The notes under the pieces were generated by a model. The model saw nothing but the letters and a program-made list of their open reading frames with translations. It ran no database searches and was not told the DNA's origin. Below, piece after piece: positions 1 to 6,700 of a stretch of 9,374 nucleotides of DNA. Position numbers and translations under genes: made by a program. The first letter of the stretch is position 1. Each line of letters starts with the position of its first letter. The DNA lies in contig JAJQBF010000181.1 of assembly GCA_021203425.1 (NCBI GenBank), positions 1-9,374 on the forward strand, written 5' to 3'. This stretch comes from Clostridiales bacterium (GTDB lineage Bacteria > Bacillota > Clostridia > Lachnospirales > CAG-274).

Positions 1-56
1 AGTTTACAGGTAAATCCACGAAACTACAATAGGGAGGTCACTTCATATTATCGCGC

Positions 57-86
57 AAAAGTAGGGCTGTACCTCTGCACAGCCCC
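57..86 (-). terminator. Hairpin downstream of the Maff2-like gene, weak terminator
   Basis: On the minus strand GGGCTGT (85-79) pairs perfectly with ACAGCCC (70-64) across an 8-base loop, 16 bases after the stop codon, and is followed by TACTTTTGC. The T-tract is short and interrupted, so termination may be partial. A hairpin here could reduce or space expression of the following transfer genes rather than end the transcript. No gene is supportable between it and the window edge. Confidence 0.45.
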
Positions 87-101
87 AAAATTTCATAAAA
101 A

Positions 102-425
102 TTAGGATATTGTCAGGTCTAATGAGCTTATAGCCGTTCCTGCCGCAATAATGATGGCACCACCGATTATTTGCCAAATCGCAGATTGAATCCCAGGTCC
201 GTTATGGTCTTTCAGCGACATACCGAGGTTAACTAAGCCCCAAACGGCATAAAGGCCGCCGCCTGTCTGTGCGGCTTTAGAAAGCAAATTTTTTGCTGTG
301 GTCAATGCTTCTGTGCCTGATGCGGCAAACACAGTTGATGTCATTAAAAATGAAGTAAATATCATAACCGCAAAAATAAAATATGCTATTCTGCTCTTAG
401 TTGTTTTGTTGCAAATTTTTGTCAA
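102..425 (-). CDS. Maff2/VirB2-like pilin-type membrane protein of a conjugative element
   Basis: A 107-residue small membrane protein. Residues 1-34 form a signal peptide: a basic n-region (K3, K7, K10, R12), a hydrophobic core at 14-29, and a likely cleavage after V32-F33-A34. The mature part, about 73 residues, has two hydrophobic segments, about 55-71 (GGGLYAVWGLVNLG) and 82-101 (AIWQIIGGAIIIAAG), separated by a polar turn KDHNGPG. A Gly-rich helix, a short polar loop with N/G/P, and a Gly/Ala/Ile-rich helix is the layout of the Maff2 family found beside type IV secretion genes in clostridial ICEs, and resembles VirB2/TrbC pilins. The start is TTG, chosen because AAGGAGG lies 7 bases upstream; the first in-frame ATG is inside the signal peptide (residue 21). 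It probably supplies a pilin-like or channel subunit for DNA transfer in the cell envelope. The family call comes from pattern recognition, not a search. A terminator-like hairpin directly precedes its ribosome-binding site. Confidence 0.82.
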   Translation of the reverse strand: MTKICNKTTKSRIAYFIFAVMIFTSFLMTSTVFAASGTEALTTAKNLLSKAAQTGGGLYAVWGLVNLGMSLKDHNGPGIQSAIWQIIGGAIIIAAGTAISSLDLTIS

Positions 426-432
426 TAACTTC

Positions 433-439
433 CCTCCTT
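433..439 (-). promoter_or_regulatory. Ribosome-binding site of the Maff2-like gene, fixing a TTG start
   Basis: The minus strand reads AAGGAGG, then seven bases (GAAGTTA), then TTG. This strong Shine-Dalgarno at ideal spacing is the reason for choosing the TTG at 425-423 as the start; the next in-frame ATG would remove most of the signal peptide. Confidence 0.85.
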
Positions 440-440
440 C

Positions 441-488
441 AAATAAAAAAAGGCTGCCCCTTAAAATCGTCTTTCACAGGGAACAGCC
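441..488 (-). terminator. Terminator-like hairpin (possible attenuator) abutting the Maff2-like ribosome-binding site
   Basis: On the minus strand GGCTGTTCC (488-480) pairs with GGGGCAGCC (460-452), a 9-bp stem with two U:G wobbles and a loop of about 19 bases, followed at once by the T-rich tract TTTTTTTATTT (451-441). The ribosome-binding site of the Maff2-like gene starts one base later. No promoter can fit between them, so any transcript reaching the gene must read through this hairpin. That is the geometry of a transcription attenuator. TTCCCT in and beside the left arm (483-478) can alternatively pair with AGGGAA overlapping the ribosome-binding site (435-430). A conserved RNA structure has been described upstream of Maff2-family genes; I cannot test here whether this matches it. 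Confidence 0.65.
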
Positions 489-500
489 CAAGTTATATGG

Positions 501-574
501 TTACTTTTTTATCTGTCTTTTCCTTATTATATAAGTAGAATTAAGCAACTCCGTCCAATGGAATCACCGCCTTT
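501..574 (-). other. Orphan near-perfect Shine-Dalgarno with micro-ORFs, in the leader of the Maff2-like gene
   Basis: On the minus strand, AAAGGCGGTGATTCC (574-560) is almost fully complementary to the 3' end of 16S rRNA, yet no normal gene follows. Eight bases past the GGCGG core, a TTG at 558-556 opens a five-codon frame (MDGVA, stop 543-541). In another frame, TTG at 548 opens 15 codons ending at 501 (MLNSTYIIRKRQIKK), a hydrophobic-then-basic micropeptide. It may be a translated leader peptide, a decayed small toxin-type gene, or part of a structured leader. The sequence supports the ribosome-binding site more than any product. Confidence 0.35.
526..531 (-). promoter_or_regulatory. Candidate -10 element upstream of the Maff2-like gene
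   Basis: The minus strand reads TATAAT at 531-526, a perfect -10 hexamer, about 100 bases before the TTG start. No good -35 lies at 16-18 bases; TTGGAC is 21 bases upstream. Transcription starting here would produce a leader of about 90 bases that contains the hairpin at 488-452. A+T-rich context makes a chance match plausible. Confidence 0.3.
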
Positions 575-594
575 CAAAAATAGAGTATTTATAT

Positions 595-643
595 AAAAAT
601 GCTGCCCAAATTGAGTAGTATATACTTCGATTTAAGCAGCATT
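595..643 (-). terminator. Factor-independent terminator of the giant surface-protein gene
   Basis: Read on the minus strand, AATGCTGCTTAAAT (643-630) pairs with ATTTGGGCAGCATT (611-598). This gives a 14-bp stem with two U:G wobbles and an 18-base loop, followed by a T-run at 599-595. It lies 73 bases after the stop codon. In the plus-strand transcript the wobble pairs become C/A mismatches, which supports minus-strand use. It should separate the large gene from the Maff2-like gene. Confidence 0.8.
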
Positions 644-650
644 GGATTTT

Positions 651-665
651 GGAAACTAAGTTTCC
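651..665. repeat. Short perfect palindrome before the terminator
   Basis: GGAAACTAAGTTTCC is a perfect 6-3-6 inverted repeat in the 3' untranslated region of the large gene, between its stop codon and the terminator. It could be a small RNA hairpin protecting the 3' end or a weak protein-binding site. The function is unknown and a chance occurrence in A+T-rich DNA is possible. Confidence 0.4.
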
Positions 666-715
666 TTATATAGTTTTATAAGTTTTTGCTTAGTTTGTAT
701 AAATGTAACTTATGT

Positions 716-3700
716 TTATTTTATATAATTGTAGATTATAACAGCCATTTCGGCTCTTGTGATGTTGTCAACGGGTCTTAATTCGTTTTCATCACCAACA
801 ACAGCACCGATAGAAACGAGGTAAGCCGTGTAAGGCTTTGCCCACTCACTGACTGCCGAACCGTCTGTAAAGCTGTCAAGAGCAGTTAAGTCAACGGCAT
901 TGAAATCATAATCAGCTCCTGCAAACATTTTTGCCATAATTACAAACATTTCCTGTCTTGAAATGGTCTGTTCGGGCTTGAAAGTGCTGTCACCGTATCC
1001 TATGAAAATGTCAGCAGCGGTACAGTTGGAAATTGCCTGTGAATAGTAGCTGTTACTGTCAACATCATCAAATGTTACATTTCCGTCCTCAAGATTGAGA
1101 AGTCTGTTAAGGACTACCGCAAAATCCCCATGCTTAGTTGAAAGGTCGGGACTGTAAAGGCTGTCTGTAACACCGTTTACAATGCCGAGGTTATGCAGAT
1201 GTTCAATATATTTTTCTGCCAAGTGACCTATTACATCAGTAAAGCTGTTTGAGCCATTGCCATTGTTATCACTGTTTTCGCTGTCGGCATTTTCACCGTT
1301 GTCGCTGTCATTTGTACCGTCTGTATCGCCGTTACCGTCGGAATCATCGGTTTCTGTAGTAGCTTCGGTTGTGGTTTCAGTTGTTGTGTGGCTTGATGAA
1401 CCACTGCCGCCACCGCCGCTTGACTTCTTTGTAGTTGTTTCTGTATCTTCCGTAGTAGCTTCGGTTGTGGACTCTGTTGTTGTTTCGTTTACAATGATAG
1501 GTACTTCAACCTCAACACCGTCAGCAATAACAGTTACGCTGTCATCGTCGGGAGTAAGAGGTGTATCATCAAATGTAACATCTTCGCCGGGAATAATTTC
1601 TGTTGAACCGTCGTTGTACTCAATTTCAACTTCCATACCGGAGGGGTCAAAACTCTCACCCTCGTCATACTCGGTCTTGTCGGGAGGAGTAATTACTGTC
1701 GCACTTACTGCCTTCTTTTCAATAACGGTAATCGGCACATTGATTTTTTCGGTATCATTTTTGTATTCATAATAAATTACTCCGTAAATATCGCCAACAG
1801 AAAGAGGTGTATCATCAATATATACATCATCTTCATTTATGTATGAGGTTGAACCGTCATTCCAATAAAGCATAGTTAAAATGCCTGCCGGGTCAAATAT
1901 TTCACCCTCAACATAGTTGACTTTATTCGGAAGATTTACAATAACTACACCCTCAGAATTTCCGTAGTTATACTCTGTTGTAGCTTCTGTGGTGCTATCG
2001 GAATTGCCGGTTTCTGTAGTTAATTCTGTACTTCCGTCAAAATTGCTTCCAGTGGTTGTTTCCGTACTTCCATCAGAACCGTTTTCTTTTGTTGTAGTTT
2101 CATCATCGCCGGAATTACCCTTAGTAGTTGTTTCCGAACAGCTGTTTGTGGTTGTTTCGGAACTTTCGTCAGATCCATTTTCTGTAGTTGCTTCTGAGGT
2201 ACTTTCTGTTGTGTCAAATCCGATTCGTTTTTCAACAATGGTAATTTCCACCTCTGCCGTAAAGCCTTCATACTCTATTTTTATTGATGTATCACCAATT
2301 TCAAGAGCGTCAAGGGGATAAGTATAATCTGTAATTTCTTCCTCTGTTCCGTCAAGGTAAACTGCTTTTACCGTCATTCCTGCCGGGTCGAAAGATTGTC
2401 CCTCAACGTAAGAGGTTTTGTCAGGCTGAGAAGCAATATAAATGTAGTCAATGGTTGTTGCTTTCTTAAAGTGTGTTAAAATCCATACAACGTCAAGCAT
2501 ATTGATTTCGCCGTCATCGTTTGCATCGGCATTGGCTTCATAAACTACATCAAGCGACCACATATTAAGAATGGCTTTTCTTACAAGGTTTAAATCGTTT
2601 TCCGAAACTTCACCGTCACCGTCAATGTCAGCTTCAACAGCTGCTGCTTCGCTAAGTGTAGAATTGCCGGAAATATGATTGTTGATAAGGGTAACGTCTT
2701 TATCGGTAAGCTGTCCGTCACCGTCAACATCACCTGTATGAACTGCATAATCGGCAAAGTCAGCTGTATCTGCAAGATAACGCATAAGAATTAACGCATC
2801 TTCTCGTGAAACACTTCCGTCACGATTAACATCGCCGTTTCTTTCCGAAATGTATGAAAGAATATCATCAACTGAAAGAGTAATTTCTGCTTCGGCTGTG
2901 AATCCGTCATGAGATATTGTTACATAGGTATCACCTTCTTCAAGAGGATCTGTCGGATAAGTGTAGTCAGTAATGACTTCTGTAGAACCGTCATTATATT
3001 CGGCGGTAACTTCCATACCATCTGGATTAAATACATCTCCCTCGGTATAGTCAGTTTTGTCGGGGTTCTTGGTGATTGTAATGCCTGTTACAACTTTTTC
3101 GATAACGGATATAGCCTGTTTGGCTGTTGCTCCGTCCTTGCTTATGGTTATAATTGAATCTTCAAGAGTAAGACTGCCGTTAGGCTCATAATCATAGGTT
3201 TCAAGAATTGATTCCGAACCGTCATCATAATAAGCCTTAACCATCATTCCCGTAATATCAAACTGCTGTCCCTCTACATATTCAACGGTAACCGGGGGAG
3301 TTATAATTTCTATTGCAACAATAGACTTGCTGTTTACGGTTATGTCAACTGTAGCGAACAAGTTTTCGTATGTTACATATACTTTTTCCATTCCTACAGA
3401 AAGGAGAAAATCATCAACATTGTAATCTGTGATTTCTTCCGCTGAACCGTCATTGAAATATGCCGTAACAGTCATTCCCGACGGGTCAAAAGTATCATTT
3501 TCGGTGTACTCGGTCTTGTCGGGAAGTGTGGTTATTTCAATATTTGTTATAACTCTTTCTGAAACAACAATTTTAACAGTGTCTATAAAACCATCTTTAA
3601 TAACAGTGATTTCATCGGTATTCGCTGAAACAGTTTCGGGGGTAAAGCTGTAATCGCTTATTTCAGCCGATGTACCGTCATTAAAATAAGCTAACACTGT

Positions 3701-6700
3701 CATACCGTCGGGATTAAAATTTTGACCTACAACGTAATCGATTTTGTCGGGAGCAGTAACTACCTGAATACCTGTGATTTTCTTTGTGATAACGGAAATT
3801 TTAACCTCTGCGGAGATACCGCCGACTGTAATTTCAACCGAAGTGTCTTCTGTTGTTAAAGGATCCGTAGGATAGGAGATAGAATCATTATCATAGGTCA
3901 TGATTTCTTCTTCGCCGTCATTGTAAGTTACCTTAATAACTATGCCTTCGGGATTAAATGTTTCGCCTTCAACATAACTGTCCTTTGTAGGCTGAGAAAT
4001 TATTTCAATGTCTGTTACTTCTTTGGCAACAACATTTACATTTACAATGTCATAATAGCCGCCGTAAGTAACATAAACTTTTGTCTGACCCAAAATCAAT
4101 GCTTCTGTATCGATTTCATAATCGGAAATTTCTTCCGCAGAACCGTCAGAAAAATAACCTGTGACTACCATACCGTCAACATTAAATGATTGACCGACAA
4201 CATAACTTACTGTGTTGGGCTGTGTTGTTACGGCAATATCAGTGAGAACCTTTTCGGAAACAGTTACGGGAACTGTTGTGAAGAGACTGCCGTATGTAAT
4301 ATATACACAATCTGTATCTAATGAAAGAACAGGGTTAATTATTGAATAATCGCTGATTTCTTCCGTTGTTCCGTCATTGTATGTGATACTGATAATCATT
4401 CCTGCGGAGTCAAAGGTCTGTCCGGCAAAATAAGAAGATTTATCGGGCTGCTTTGTAACGTCAAGTGAAACAATGGCTTTTTCGCTTACAACTATTGATG
4501 CTGCATCAGAATATCCGTCCTTGCTTATGATAATTTCTGTTGTTCCCGAAGTGATTGTTTCGGGACTAACCGTATAATCTGTGATGATAGCTGTGGCACC
4601 GTCATTATACGTCGTTTCAACAACCATTCCGCTGCTGTCAAAACTTTGTCCTGCAATGTAGGAAACCTTGTCGGGATATTCTATTACGGAAATGCTTGTA
4701 ATAGTTTTGTCGATTACACGAATCGGAACTATATCGGAAGCACTTCCGGCTGTTATTGTTACATAAAAATCCGATGTTGTAAGAGGGTCGGTTGAATATG
4801 AATATTCATTTGCAGCAAGATATGAGGTTGAACCGTCATTATATGTTGCCAAAACAATCATACCCGAATCGTCGAAAACCTCACCATCAACGTATGTAAC
4901 CTTGTCGGGATATGTTTCAATTTCAATGCTTGTGATTTCTTTAGCAACTACCGAAACGGGAATTGTAACAAAGTAATTGCCGTATGTCACCATAACCGAT
5001 GTATCACTTGTGCTGAGTGAAACAGGGTTGTAGCTGTAGTTTGTGATTTCTTCTGTTGTGCCGTCATTATATTCGGCTGTAATAATTAAACCATCTGTGC
5101 TGAAATTTTCTCCGGCAACATAGCTTATTTTGCTCGGCTGTGATGTTACAGTGATTCCTGTGAGAACCTTGTCCGTAACCGTTACAGCTGCAGTAGCATA
5201 CAAGCCGTCATAGGTAACATATACAAGCGTTGTACCTGTTGAAAGTGTGCTGTTTGATACGGAATAATCTGTTATCTCAGCAGAAGAACCGTCATTGTAG
5301 TAACCCATAACAACCATTCCGCTGCTGTCGAAGCTCTCGCCTGCAACATATGAAATTTTTGTTGGTGCTTTTGTAACAGCTATACTATTTAAAACCACAT
5401 CGGAAACGAAAATTTTTATCGTATCGGAGTAACCGTCTTTGCTGATTGTTACTTCCGTTGTTCCCGATGTAATTGTTGTAGGACTTACGCTATAATCCGT
5501 AATAACGGCTGTTGAACCGTCATTGTAGCTTGCGGTCACAATCATTCCTGCACTATCAAAGGACTGTCCCGCAACATATGAAATTTTGTCGGGGTACTCT
5601 GTTACGGCGATGTCTGTTATTTCCTTAGACACAACCGTTATGCCGACAGAAGCTGAAACATCTCCTGCGTAAATAGTTACTGAATTATCCGATGTTGCAA
5701 GGGCTGATGTTGAGTAGGTGTATTCGCTTGATGTAAGGTAGGAAGTTGAGCCATCGTTATATGTGGCTTCAACAATCATTCCGCTTGGGTCGAATACCTC
5801 GCCCTCAACGTATTCGGTCTTACTCGGTTTTTCAACAATGCTGATAGATTCAATTTCCTTTGCAGCTACCGAAACAGAAACAGAAGCAAAGTAATTGCCG
5901 TATGTTACAAGAACATTTGTATCATTGACACTGAGTGTTGAAGGACTGATTGAATAGCCCGTTACCTCGGCAGTTGAGCCGTCGCTGTAAACTGCATTTA
6001 CAATCATTCCCGAACTGTCGAACGTCTGCCCGGCAACATAACTTGTTTTGTCCGGCAGAGTTGCTATCTCAATACCTGTTATCGTTTTATCCGAGACAGT
6101 TACGGAGGTAGTAGTATACAGGCCATCGTAAGTGATGTAAACAAGCATTGTACCGCTTGTAAGCGTGCTGTTTGATATGGAGTAATCTGTTATTTCAGCA
6201 GATGAACCGTCATTGAAATAGCCTGTTACAACCATTCCGTCTGAAATAAATGGTTCTCCTGCATAATAGCTTGTTTTCGTCGGGGGAGTAGTTACGGCAA
6301 TGCTCTTTAAAGCAACGTCCGAAACTGAAATTTTAACCATATCCGAATAACCGTCTTTTGAAATTGTTACTTCCGTTGTGCCGGATGTAATTGTTTCGGG
6401 ACTTACGCTGTAATCGGAAATAATCGCAGTAGAGCCGTCATTATAGGCTGCTTCAACAATCATTCCCGTCGAATCAAAACTCTGTCCTGCATAGTAACTT
6501 ACCTTGTTGGGGTATTCTGTTACGGCAATGCCTGTAATTTCTTTATCTACTACACGAATAGGAACAATGTCCGAAACATTGCCTGCATATACCGTTACAT
6601 ATAAATCCAAAAGCGTAAGAGGATCTGTTGAATAGGTGTATTCATTTGATGCAAGGTAAGAAGTTGAGCCATCGTTATATGTTGCCAAAACTACTATACC

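Noticed and set aside
1..19. Possible next gene starting at a minus-strand GTG (19-17), reading MDLPVN to the edge
   Set aside because: No Shine-Dalgarno precedes the GTG and only six codons are visible, so it cannot be supported.
31..40. Plus-strand AGGGAGGT resembling a ribosome-binding site
   Set aside because: No ATG, GTG or TTG follows at usable spacing, and the plus strand beyond it runs antisense to the Maff2-like gene.
298..534. Plus-strand open frame across the start of the Maff2-like gene
   Set aside because: It has no ribosome-binding site. Its hydrophobic stretch is the antisense of the signal-peptide codons, and its remainder runs through the terminator hairpin.
1257..1772. Plus-strand open frame opposite linker 2 and Ig domain 29
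   Set aside because: It is the antisense of Thr/Glu and Ig-coding repeats, giving a Val/Ser low-complexity product without a ribosome-binding site. It is a shadow of the large gene.
1989..2321. Plus-strand open frame opposite linker 1
   Set aside because: Same cause: reverse complement of Thr/Glu/Ser codons yields Val/Ser-rich sequence with no recognisable domain.
2453..2863. Dockerin region as evidence for a cellulosomal enzyme
   Set aside because: No glycoside hydrolase, carbohydrate-binding or cohesin module is visible in the 2881 residues, so only a calcium-loop module is claimed.
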